Shown one piece after another: positions 6,850 to 13,424 of a DNA stretch of 18,340 bases. Each line of letters starts with the position of its first letter. Positions within the stretch are counted from its first letter, which is position 1. The stretch is taken from contig DBRI01000009.1 in assembly GCA_002306295.1 (NCBI GenBank), forward strand, positions 42,130 through 60,469, written 5' to 3'. A model generated the notes under the pieces. That model had not been told where the DNA came from, ran no database searches, and worked only from the letters and a program-made list of their open reading frames with translations. The DNA comes from Patescibacteria group bacterium UBA1372 (lineage in GTDB: Bacteria; Patescibacteriota; Microgenomatia; UBA12405). Position numbers and translations under genes: made by a program.

Positions 6850-8760
6850 TTACCCCGCTCCTCCGCCGCCACCGCCTCCACCACCACCTCCACCTCCGGA
6901 TGACCCACCACTACTTCCCACTCCGCTGGCTCCATAACTACTGCTTGCTGCTGTCGAAATGCTAGATATTGCCGAGTTTATCGAAGATACAGCCGATGAA
7001 AAATCACCACTACTAGACCCTGCCCAATATGTCATCACCATTCTCTGATCCTCTTCTCCAAATTTAACCGGTAGTTGACTCAATGCTTTTTGCGATACCC
7101 CCAACACTGTTCCGTATACCAAATATTTTTCCCACAATACAATCGAATCTATCGGATAATTTTTTGTTTTGGCATATTCCTCCATGTGCTTTTGAAAAGC
7201 TATCCAGGAAGCTGTCTCTTGTCTGCCCTTTTCCGTTCTTTTATCACCTTTGCTCATCATCAAGGCTCCGGACATCATCATCAAAAATCCTCCGACACCC
7301 AATATCGGTGTCAACACCACTGCCAGGCTTGCCGTCATTGCTAAAAACGGTGCCAGAAATACACTTAAAAACATCTGCAAAATTCCAATTCCCATTGTTA
7401 ATCCATAACTACTTTTCTTTTTGTGAGCTTCCATATCCAAATATCCATCTTCCAGGTTTTGCGCTAATGCTAATTTCCCCAATCTTTTGATGAAGCTGTA
7501 GCTCGTTGTTCTGTTGACCCTGCACCAGCTGGCAATATCATCTAGTGCCAACACTTCTTCCTCTCTACTTGTCAAAGTCTTAGTTTTGGTAGGTATTCTC
7601 ATCAAAAAACCAATCATTTCTTGCTCAATTCTTGTTATTCCCATATCACTTTTACCCAACCATTTCAAATAATATTTATAGTCTTTAAATATAAAACCCT
7701 CTTTTGTTTCACTTCTGACTATTTGGTAATACCTATCCTGTACTAGTCTCAATACCGTCGCCGTAAACGCCTTACTTGTCAGTGTTTCATTCATATGAAT
7801 CAGTTGTTCCACCTGTGCCGGTTCTATATCACTTGGTGGTTCCCATATCCGTCCCGATAGCGTCACCTCAGGTAATTTCTCATCTTTTCCGTATTTCCAA
7901 AAATTTTTAATTTGTTTTACAAACACCCATATTGACCCACCGCTTATAACCAATATCAATACTTCTAGTCCCGTTCTGCTTATTTTATTAACCGCTGATT
8001 TTCTCTCTGTTTCTTTTATAAATCCCAATTCCTCTGTCTCTATTTGTTCTTTTGTCATATTTCCCACCACGCTCACATCAAACCCGTCTGCTGGTACTAT
8101 CACCCTAGCTTCAAAAAATTCTCCGCCGTTTATTCGATCTAATTCATATTTCACTTCACTGGCACTCGGTATCGATACTCTGCCCGTTAGTGGCCCGTGT
8201 GCCCAAGCCTTTATTTTCTCTCCATCGATTCCCTCTGGTAGTTTTATATTAGCTTCAATATTTTTTTGGCTTATTTCCCATCTATCTCCCACCAACTTCC
8301 AATAAAATTCAACCACCTCACCCTGTTTTGTTAATCCATTTTCAATTACATATCCCAAATTAAACACCCTGTTAGTGTTATTTGCCCTATAAAACCACTT
8401 AATATAATAAGAGCTTCCTCTGTTCTGAACATAAAAAGTCCCTGCTGGTCTGTTTGTATCAGCCGCATTTATTTCACCATCAGCTAGTTCTCTATAACAG
8501 CTTGTTTCGTCACACAGTGAAAAATTATTAAGTATATATGCTTGGCTCCTTTCTCCTCTCTTATCAATTTCCACATAAGCAAAAGTATAAGATCCATCAA
8601 AATTGTAAGTCCTGCTTTCAACCACATTTACCATCCCATTTCTATCCATCTCCATATCAATTTTTACCTTATCTATCGAATAACTTTTCGCCTCGACTTT
8701 AGATACTCCAATAAAACTAAGGGTAATAATCAAAATTCCTACAAATATTTTTTTTACCAT
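6850..8760 (-). CDS. DUF2207 domain membrane protein with poly-Gly tail
   Basis: The 636-residue envelope protein matches the DUF2207 layout. An N-terminal signal peptide (IFVGILIITLSFIGVSKVEA, about residues 5-24) precedes an extracytoplasmic beta-rich domain of about 25-255 with SIDKVKIDMEMDRNGMVNVV and YKWF-like motifs. A transmembrane helix follows near 260-285 (VLILVISGGSIWVFV), then a cytoplasmic winged-helix-like region of about 290-450. A hydrophobic double span near 455-500 (FLSVFLAPFLAMTASLAVVL) leads to a Ser/Gly-rich C-terminus ending in thirteen consecutive Gly then Ala-Gly. The poly-Gly tail is typical of DUF2207 proteins. The function of the family is unknown to me. GATAAT (8768-8773, minus strand) lies 7 nt before the ATG. 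Confidence 0.92.
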   Translation of the reverse strand: MVKKIFVGILIITLSFIGVSKVEAKSYSIDKVKIDMEMDRNGMVNVVESRTYNFDGSYTFAYVEIDKRGERSQAYILNNFSLCDETSCYRELADGEINAADTNRPAGTFYVQNRGSSYYIKWFYRANNTNRVFNLGYVIENGLTKQGEVVEFYWKLVGDRWEISQKNIEANIKLPEGIDGEKIKAWAHGPLTGRVSIPSASEVKYELDRINGGEFFEARVIVPADGFDVSVVGNMTKEQIETEELGFIKETERKSAVNKISRTGLEVLILVISGGSIWVFVKQIKNFWKYGKDEKLPEVTLSGRIWEPPSDIEPAQVEQLIHMNETLTSKAFTATVLRLVQDRYYQIVRSETKEGFIFKDYKYYLKWLGKSDMGITRIEQEMIGFLMRIPTKTKTLTSREEEVLALDDIASWCRVNRTTSYSFIKRLGKLALAQNLEDGYLDMEAHKKKSSYGLTMGIGILQMFLSVFLAPFLAMTASLAVVLTPILGVGGFLMMMSGALMMSKGDKRTEKGRQETASWIAFQKHMEEYAKTKNYPIDSIVLWEKYLVYGTVLGVSQKALSQLPVKFGEEDQRMVMTYWAGSSSGDFSSAVSSINSAISSISTAASSSYGASGVGSSGGSSGGGGGGGGGGGGGAG

Positions 8761-8786
8761 ACTTTATATTATCCTATTTTTAATTA

Positions 8787-8823
8787 TCCCTCCCTTGTCA
8801 AGGGGAGGATTAGGGAGGGGTTT
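8787..8823 (+). repeat. 37-bp dispersed palindromic repeat, family R2, copy 1
   Basis: It contains the inverted arms CCTCCCTTG and CAAGGGGAGG around a single T, followed by a third G-rich block GGGAGGGG. It matches 13388-13424 at 35 of 37 positions. Here it lies in the divergent gap between the DUF2207 and exonuclease genes. In one frame both copies would read PSLVKGR(I/V)REGF, a peptide common in spurious ORFs of many genomes. Confidence 0.75.
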
Positions 8824-8890
8824 TTGTTTCTAGATTCTAAGCTTGGTAAAATGCAATTAGTTTAAAAATTTAAATATTTTGTAAATTTCA

Positions 8891-8927
8891 AATTGTTTAA
8901 TAATTGTAAATTGATAATTGTAAATTA
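8891..8927 (+). repeat. AATTG-type AT-rich repeat, family R3, upstream of the exonuclease gene
   Basis: Alternating AATTGT, AAATTGATAATTG and TAAATTA units fill the last 40 bases before the exonuclease start. TAAATT at 8921-8926 is a weak -10-like hexamer 7 nt before the ATG, so the repeat may supply the promoter. That role is inference. Confidence 0.5.
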
Positions 8928-8933
8928 ATCGAC

Positions 8934-9848
8934 ATGTCCAAGCTTTTACTTATTGATTCCCACGCTGTCATTCACCGCGCCTTTCACAGTATTCCCAAGA
9001 CCTTAACCTACCAAGGTAGACCCATTAACGCCATGTATGGTTTTTATTCCATGCTCTATTCTGCCTTAGACCAATTAAATCCCAAATATTTAGCCTTTTG
9101 TCTCGACGCCCCCGGTCCCACTTTTAGAGACAAAGAATATATTGCCTACCGCACTCAAAGAAAACCCGCCGATCCCGATCTCAAGCACCAATTTCCCCTA
9201 ATTATCGACAGTCTCAAACAATCTAATTTAACCCATTTTTCCTTAGGTGGCTACGAAGCTGACGATCTCCTGGCCACTCTTTCTCAAAAAGTTTCTTCCA
9301 AAAAAGGTCTGACCACTTATATTATTACCGGAGACAAAGATCTGATGCAGTTGGTCAACCCCAGGGTCAAGCTTTTTATGCCAGTCAAAGGTCTTTCTCA
9401 AATCCAAATTTATGATTCCAAGGCCGTTAAAACCCGTCTTGGTATTGCCCCCTCTCAGGTGGTTGATCTCAAAGCTTTAATGGGGGACTCTTCAGATAAT
9501 TACCCCGGAGTTGCTGGTATCGGTCCCAAAACAGCTGTCGATTTATTAGAAGAATACAAATCTTTAGACAATATTTATAAAAATCTGGACAAAATCAAAC
9601 TATCTATTAGGGAAAAATTAGAAAAAGATCGCGACAATGCCTATCTATCCCAAAAATTAGCCCAATTGGAAACCTCTGTGCCTATTAATTTTTCTCTAAA
9701 AGACGCCAAAATTACTTCCCAATCAATTGACCAGCTCGTCGAGGTTCTAAAGACCTACAATTTTAAATCTCTTATTTCCCGTTTTACCAAAAAATACCAG
9801 CTAACTCCCAAAGTCACTATAGACAAAAATCAACAAACCCTTTTCTAA
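8934..9848 (+). CDS. Stand-alone 5'-3' exonuclease / flap endonuclease (PolA N-terminal domain type)
   Basis: The 304-residue protein is a structure-specific nuclease that removes RNA primers and flaps. The full acidic active site is present: Asp8 (LLIDSHAVIHRAF), Asp58 (FCLDAPGPTFR), Glu108-Asp110-Asp111 (GYEADDLLATL), Asp134 and Asp136 (ITGDKDLMQL), Asp185 and Asp188 (GDSSDNYPG). The helix-hairpin-helix GVAGIGPKTAVDLL follows. It matches the 5' nuclease domain of DNA polymerase I but ends at 304 with no polymerase domain. The last five residues are QQTLF, resembling the bacterial sliding-clamp-binding pentapeptide QLxLF, after a short linker. The closest precedent is an ExoIX/YpcP-type or split PolA nuclease. 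The stop codon directly abuts that of the convergent membrane glycosyltransferase, with no gap. Confidence 0.93.
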   Translation: MSKLLLIDSHAVIHRAFHSIPKTLTYQGRPINAMYGFYSMLYSALDQLNPKYLAFCLDAPGPTFRDKEYIAYRTQRKPADPDLKHQFPLIIDSLKQSNLTHFSLGGYEADDLLATLSQKVSSKKGLTTYIITGDKDLMQLVNPRVKLFMPVKGLSQIQIYDSKAVKTRLGIAPSQVVDLKALMGDSSDNYPGVAGIGPKTAVDLLEEYKSLDNIYKNLDKIKLSIREKLEKDRDNAYLSQKLAQLETSVPINFSLKDAKITSQSIDQLVEVLKTYNFKSLISRFTKKYQLTPKVTIDKNQQTLF

Positions 9849-11174
9849 TCATCTTCGTTTCAGTATCAATACCCCCGATCTCTTGACCGTTTCTCCACTT
9901 TTATAATCATCTTGGTCAAGCATTACTGTATATAGATGACCTTCATCGATATTTTGTGGTTGTTTTCCTAAGTATTTAAATAAATATTTAAATCCGTTAT
10001 CCCAACCCAATGGTAGTTCGTAAGACACATTAAACACTTCATCTCTTTTTTGATTAACCAAATATTCAACTATTTCTTTTTTGTTTCGTAGACCAATATT
10101 AGTTTTTTCAGTATTTAATCTCATAAAGTTATTTATTAACAACAAACCCATAATTAACCAACTAACTTTCCCAAAATTCGATATAAATTTAGAAATTAGC
10201 AAAACAAGTAACACCCCGGCGAGTCTATAATAATATTCAGATACTCCACCTTTGTATAAAAACATAGTTATCAAAGGTGTTAATAACCAAACCAAAATCA
10301 CTATATTTTTATCTCTTTTTTTGCCTAACAATGCTAAAAAACTTATTAAAACCACTATAATTCTTTCCGCTTGTTCCCAAACTTGTCCAAACCTGGCTAT
10401 TCCAATTAGATTTAAACTTCTAAAATATACTTTTACTGGTAACCAAATTTCTCTTGCTATTTTCGTTTCCCCCTTAAGCATTTCAAAAAACTTCCGTGTA
10501 TTTAGAAAATCGTGTCTCAAATCAAAGACCACTAAAGGTATAGCAAATATTACCACCCCAAAAATTGCTTTAATCAGGTCTTTCTTGTCTACTTTTTTAT
10601 CTTTACTTACAAACCAAGCCACTAAAATTGGTACTCCCAATGAAGTAGGTATCAGATGAGTTACACTTGCAAAACTCCAAACAGGCAAGACCCATAAAAT
10701 ATTTTTTCTAGATTCTGTTATTTTATTTACCCCCCACCACATCCAAACTCCAAAAAAAGCTAAATGCATTACACTCCAGCTTGTTTCGTTTTGGTTGATC
10801 AGCATAAGTCCACTTGCTATCAATCCAGCCCTACTACCATACAGTCTACTTGCCACTATATAAATACTTATCACCGTTACTAAATTAGTAAACGTCATTG
10901 CAACTATACCCGCCCTTGGATCTCCGTCCATCAATCCATAAAAGGGAAGCAGATAATAAAAGTGGTAAGGTCCTGCAAAAAAACTGTTTTCATGACTCAC
11001 TCTTTGTCCAATTAATAAAGGTTTTTTATTCTCTATCATCCCCATTACTTTGATAGCATCATCTTCTTGATCCCAGTCAAAACGATATCTGTCATCAACT
11101 CTATAAATACTAAAAAAAATAGACAGAATACACAAAATCAAAATAATTATTATTTTCCTCTTATTTTTTTTCAT
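9849..11174 (-). CDS. Polytopic membrane glycosyltransferase-like protein (GT-C / GT39-like)
   Basis: The 441-residue protein has about 9-11 hydrophobic spans, including IIIILILCILSIFFSIY at the N-terminus. The first loop holds FDWDQEDDAIKVMGMI, a D-x-D/E-rich stretch in the position where GT-C enzymes (PMT/ArnT-like) keep their catalytic acidic residue. This is followed by HENSFFAGPYHFYYLLPFYG. The C-terminal ~90 residues are a soluble domain with ELPLGWDNGFKYLFKYLGKQ. The family transfers sugars from polyprenyl-phosphate donors on the outer face of the membrane; acceptor and donor here are unknown. A minus-strand TATACT (11181-11186) ends 6 nt before the ATG, so the transcript is probably leaderless. 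Confidence 0.8.
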   Translation of the reverse strand: MKKNKRKIIIILILCILSIFFSIYRVDDRYRFDWDQEDDAIKVMGMIENKKPLLIGQRVSHENSFFAGPYHFYYLLPFYGLMDGDPRAGIVAMTFTNLVTVISIYIVASRLYGSRAGLIASGLMLINQNETSWSVMHLAFFGVWMWWGVNKITESRKNILWVLPVWSFASVTHLIPTSLGVPILVAWFVSKDKKVDKKDLIKAIFGVVIFAIPLVVFDLRHDFLNTRKFFEMLKGETKIAREIWLPVKVYFRSLNLIGIARFGQVWEQAERIIVVLISFLALLGKKRDKNIVILVWLLTPLITMFLYKGGVSEYYYRLAGVLLVLLISKFISNFGKVSWLIMGLLLINNFMRLNTEKTNIGLRNKKEIVEYLVNQKRDEVFNVSYELPLGWDNGFKYLFKYLGKQPQNIDEGHLYTVMLDQDDYKSGETVKRSGVLILKRR

Positions 11175-11180
11175 ACTCTT

Positions 11181-11186
11181 AGTATA
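11181..11186 (-). promoter_or_regulatory. -10 box of the GT-C-like gene
   Basis: On the minus strand TG-TT-TATACT is followed by AAGAGT and then ATG. The 6-nt gap places the predicted transcript start at the start codon. No convincing -35 is visible. Confidence 0.5.
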
Positions 11187-11215
11187 AACAAACCCTTTTC
11201 TAATCTATATCCCAA

Positions 11216-11234
11216 ATGTTAACTTGACATATGA
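11216..11234 (+). promoter_or_regulatory. Start-site motif shared with the proline-rich gene
   Basis: The 19 bases ATGTTAACTTGACATATGA match 745-763 at 17 of 19 positions. The motif carries an extended -10-like TG-T-TAACTT ending 6 nt before the ATG, and the mini-ORF Met-Leu-Thr-stop, whose Thr codon differs synonymously (ACT here, ACC there). Confidence 0.4.
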
Positions 11235-11437
11235 CATCAATTTTTAGAGTTGAAGGTTTTCCTAAAACAGAAACAACCGTTCCCGTTCAGCCTTCACCAA
11301 CAGACATTTGTCAAATTCCTTGTCATCTTCGTCCAGCTTATTGTACTGAGCCCTCAAACCCTGCTACAGACACTAGTTGTCGCAAACGCCACCATACTGG
11401 AGGCCATGGTCGTACAAATGTCAAAAAACGTCAATAA
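11231..11437 (+). CDS. Small Cys/His-rich hypothetical protein
   Basis: The 68-residue ORF has Cys27, Cys31, Cys38 and Cys50, then a basic tail rich in His, Arg, Gly and Lys (RKRHHTGGHGRTNVKKRQ). The N-terminal third is Pro/Thr-rich. The Cys/His content could form a small zinc site with a nucleic-acid-binding tail, but I recognise no family. Support for coding is the natural codon mix, the shared start-site motif and its position in an otherwise empty 318-bp gap. An overlapping frame from a TTG at 11250 gives a hydrophobic 63-mer and looks less likely. The AbrB promoter follows directly. Confidence 0.45.
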   Translation: MTSIFRVEGFPKTETTVPVQPSPTDICQIPCHLRPAYCTEPSNPATDTSCRKRHHTGGHGRTNVKKRQ

Positions 11438-11443
11438 TTAAAT

Positions 11444-11490
11444 TCCTTACACTTGACAAACACTCCTTACATTATATATACTTTCCTTAC
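11444..11490 (+). repeat. Three TCCTTAC direct repeats at exact 20-bp period (putative operator)
   Basis: TCCTTAC occurs at 11444-11450, 11464-11470 and 11484-11490, each start exactly 20 bases from the next, or about two helical turns. The -35 box lies between repeats one and two, and the -10 box between two and three; repeat three ends 2 nt before the AbrB start codon. The geometry suggests co-operative binding on one face of the DNA. The natural candidate regulator is the AbrB/MazE-type protein encoded immediately downstream. The binding protein is inference. Confidence 0.7.
11453..11482 (+). promoter_or_regulatory. Promoter of the AbrB-PIN-GT4 operon
   Basis: TTGACA (11453-11458) and TATACT (11477-11482) are separated by 18 bp. 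This is the best sigma-70-type promoter in the window. The expected transcript start is within a few bases of the ATG at 11493. Overlap with the TCCTTAC repeats implies repression by occlusion. Confidence 0.75.
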
Positions 11491-11492
11491 TT

Positions 11493-11744
11493 ATGACTTA
11501 CACAGCTACTCTCACCAGTAAAGGCCAAATTACTATACCGGCAAAAATTATAAAAGCCAAAAATCTTAAAAAAGGCCAAAAACTTATTTTTAATATTGAA
11601 GATAATAAAGTTTTCATTGAAACTCCGGTAGACTTTATCAATCGATTAGCCGGGTCTGTTTCTATACCAAACAAATTAAAAAATGTCCCTATCGATAAAG
11701 CTATCGAATTAGCTAAGCAAATTCATTTTTCTTCTCAAAAATGA
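11493..11744 (+). CDS. AbrB/MazE-type antitoxin (SpoVT-AbrB fold)
   Basis: The 83-residue protein has the swapped-hairpin SpoVT-AbrB DNA-binding domain at residues 1-45: TATLTSKGQITIPAKII, then LKKGQKLIFNIEDNKVFIE. The C-terminal half, SIPNKLKNVPIDKAIELAKQ, is the region that usually wraps around the toxin. It overlaps the PIN gene by ATGA (11741-11744), standard for a toxin-antitoxin pair. As the DNA-binding partner it should autoregulate, and the three 20-bp-phased repeats over its promoter are the obvious target. Confidence 0.93.
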   Translation: MTYTATLTSKGQITIPAKIIKAKNLKKGQKLIFNIEDNKVFIETPVDFINRLAGSVSIPNKLKNVPIDKAIELAKQIHFSSQK

Positions 11745-12247
11745 CATATATCAAGATACAGAAAAATCCGGCATTTATGACGGAGATAAAGCAAATTCCT
11801 AAAGCGAAACAAAATACCACGGCTTTTAAGCCGTGTGTAGTTTATTTTGTTGACACCAATTATTTCCTGTCTTATTTTTTAGACAGAAATTCTGACCAGC
11901 AGTTAATTGTAAACAAATTATTCAAACAAGCCCTACAAGACAAAGTTTGCTTATATAGTTCAAGCTTAGTTTTTTTTGAAGTTTATTGGACAGCTAAATC
12001 TTTCTATCAGATTCCCCACCAAACTCTTAAAACTATGATGACACAATTACTTCATCTAAACTTTATTACCATCGACAACAAAGGCCTATTGTTAGAATCT
12101 CTAAACTTATTTACCAATGGTTCAATCAGTCTTGAGGATTGTTACCATCTTGTTTGTGCTAAAAGTTATCAAGTAAACTCCATCGCCACCTTTGATAAAA
12201 AACTCAAGTCCTCTTTTAAAAAACTTTCAACTTTACAAACATTATGA
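11741..12247 (+). CDS. PIN-domain ribonuclease toxin (VapC-type)
   Basis: The 168-residue protein has all four acidic residues of the PIN nuclease: Asp38 (YFVDTNYFLSYFL), Glu80 (FFEVYW), Asp133 (SLEDCYHLVCA) and Asp152 (IATFDKKL). VapC toxins cut specific tRNAs or rRNA in a Mg2+-dependent way; the target here is unknown. The PIN core starts near residue 33. The first 30 residues are an unusual extension, and a perfect inverted repeat (11818-11835) lies in its coding sequence. The ORF start ATG 11741 overlaps the antitoxin stop; Met13 (11777) is an alternative. The gene ends in ATGA overlapping the glycosyltransferase start. Confidence 0.9.
   Translation: MTYIKIQKNPAFMTEIKQIPKAKQNTTAFKPCVVYFVDTNYFLSYFLDRNSDQQLIVNKLFKQALQDKVCLYSSSLVFFEVYWTAKSFYQIPHQTLKTMMTQLLHLNFITIDNKGLLLESLNLFTNGSISLEDCYHLVCAKSYQVNSIATFDKKLKSSFKKLSTLQTL
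11818..11835 (+). repeat. Perfect inverted repeat in the 5' part of the PIN gene
   Basis: CACGGCTT and AAGCCGTG are separated by TT, so the RNA can form a 7-bp stem with a TTTA loop. It encodes part of TTAFKPC, between the N-terminal extension and the PIN core. It is not a terminator, since no T-run follows and translation continues. Confidence 0.7.
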
Positions 12248-13386
12248 ACTTTACAAACTATCGCATAGCCTTAGTTCACGACTATCTCAAAGAATATGGT
12301 GGTGCCGAATCTGTTTTAGAAACTTTATCTGACATCTACCCTCAAGCCGATATTTTTACCTCTGTTTATCTTCCTAAATTTTTTGGCCCCCACCAAAGAC
12401 GCCTAGAAAAAAAATGGCAAGGAAGAGTTCACACTTCTTTTTTACAATACCTACCTTTTAAGGCTAAATTAATCAGTCTTTTTAGATTTATATCACCCCT
12501 GGCTTTCAAATCTTTTGATTTTTCTAAATACGATATCATTATCACTTCAGCTACCGGTGCCTATTTTCCCAATGCCCTAAACAAAGGTCAAGCCAAACTA
12601 ATCTGTTATTGTCACACTCCACCTCGCTATCTTTACGGTCTTGCCACAGCTAGAGACCTAAAATCTAGACCAATTCTAAACTTTTTTGCTCAAACAGTTT
12701 TTCATTTCTTGCGCCTACTTGATTTCAAATACGCCCAAAATGTCGATCAATTTATTTGCAATTCCCAAACCACTCGCCTCAGAGTCAAAAAGTTTTACAA
12801 AAAAGATGCTATCGTCATCAATCCACCTGTAGATCTTCCAAAAGGTTTGAAAATTGAAAATTGTAAATTGAAAATTGTAAAAAATGGATATTTTTTAGCC
12901 GGTGGTCGTTTAGCCCGCGCCAAACGCTATGATATTGCCGTTAAGGCGTGTAATAAATTAAAGCTCCCTCTACAAATTTTTGGCCGTGATTTTGCCGGTC
13001 ACCTGGATGAATTAAAAGCCATAGCCGGCCCCACTATAGAGTTTTTAGGTGAAGTCAGTCAAGCCGAAAAAACCAAGCTATTTACCAACGCCCTAGCTTA
13101 TTTTATGTGTTCTGATAATGAAGATTTTGGTATAGTCACCGTTGAAGCCATGGCTCATGGCACTCCTGTTATTGGATACAATAGTGGGGGAGTCGCCGAG
13201 ACAGTAATTGATGGGAAGACAGGGCTTTTATTTGACAAGCTCACACCAAAATCTTGCATTAAAGCCATCCAAAAATTTCAAAAATTAAACATAAATTCCA
13301 AAGATTGTATCTCCCAAGCCCAAAAATTCTCCCCCCAAGTCTTCACTTCCAAGATAAAGAAAATCGTCTTTACTCAAACAAATTAA
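12244..13386 (+). CDS. Glycosyltransferase family 4 (group 1) protein
   Basis: The 380-residue GT-B retaining glycosyltransferase acts in the cytoplasm. The N-terminal acceptor domain opens with RIALVHDYLKEYGGAESVL, typical of group 1 enzymes. CYCHTPPRYLYGL and FICNSQTTRLRVKKFY follow. The C-terminal donor domain has YFLAGGRLARAKRYDIAVKA and the E-x7-E motif EDFGIVTVEAMAHGTPVI (Glu293, Glu301), then GYNSGGVAETVIDGKTGLLF. The most similar families I know are WbaZ/mannosyl- and rhamnosyl-type enzymes; the sugar cannot be told. Residues about 202-213 (LKIENCKLKIVKNG) are encoded by a 14-bp tandem repeat and look like an insertion in the interdomain linker. The start overlaps the PIN stop by ATGA, so translation is coupled to the toxin. 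Confidence 0.93.
   Translation: MNFTNYRIALVHDYLKEYGGAESVLETLSDIYPQADIFTSVYLPKFFGPHQRRLEKKWQGRVHTSFLQYLPFKAKLISLFRFISPLAFKSFDFSKYDIIITSATGAYFPNALNKGQAKLICYCHTPPRYLYGLATARDLKSRPILNFFAQTVFHFLRLLDFKYAQNVDQFICNSQTTRLRVKKFYKKDAIVINPPVDLPKGLKIENCKLKIVKNGYFLAGGRLARAKRYDIAVKACNKLKLPLQIFGRDFAGHLDELKAIAGPTIEFLGEVSQAEKTKLFTNALAYFMCSDNEDFGIVTVEAMAHGTPVIGYNSGGVAETVIDGKTGLLFDKLTPKSCIKAIQKFQKLNINSKDCISQAQKFSPQVFTSKIKKIVFTQTN
12851..12880 (+). repeat. Two perfect 14-bp tandem units inside the GT4 gene (family R3)
   Basis: AAATTGAAAATTGT occurs twice in tandem (12851-12864, 12865-12878), followed by AA. It encodes KIENCKLKIVK between the two Rossmann domains. The reading frame is preserved. Confidence 0.75.
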
Positions 13387-13387
13387 T

Positions 13388-13424
13388 TCCCTCCCTTGTC
13401 AAGGGGAGGGTCAGGGAGGGGTTT
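13388..13424 (+). repeat. 37-bp dispersed palindromic repeat, family R2, copy 2
   Basis: It matches 8787-8823 at 35 of 37 positions. It fills the convergent gap between the GT4 stop (13386) and the TrxB stop (13423-13425), contributing two bases of the latter. The CCTCCCTTG/CAAGGGGAGG hairpin could act as a bidirectional terminator or mRNA 3' end, but no clear T-tract follows on either strand. Confidence 0.75.

Noticed and set aside
6850..6900. Glycine-codon GC-rich run as a structural repeat or G-quadruplex element
   Set aside because: It is the coding sequence of the poly-Gly tail that is normal for DUF2207 proteins.
11250..11441. 63-residue ORF from TTG overlapping the Cys/His-rich ORF
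   Set aside because: Weak start codon and biased hydrophobic composition; the other frame has an ATG and a shared start motif.
11818..11835. Terminator inside the PIN gene
   Set aside because: The hairpin has no following T-tract and lies in an intact reading frame with all catalytic residues downstream.
8787..13424. Repeats considered as CRISPR
   Set aside because: The two 37-bp copies lie 4.6 kb apart with genes between them, with no regularly spaced array and no cas gene.
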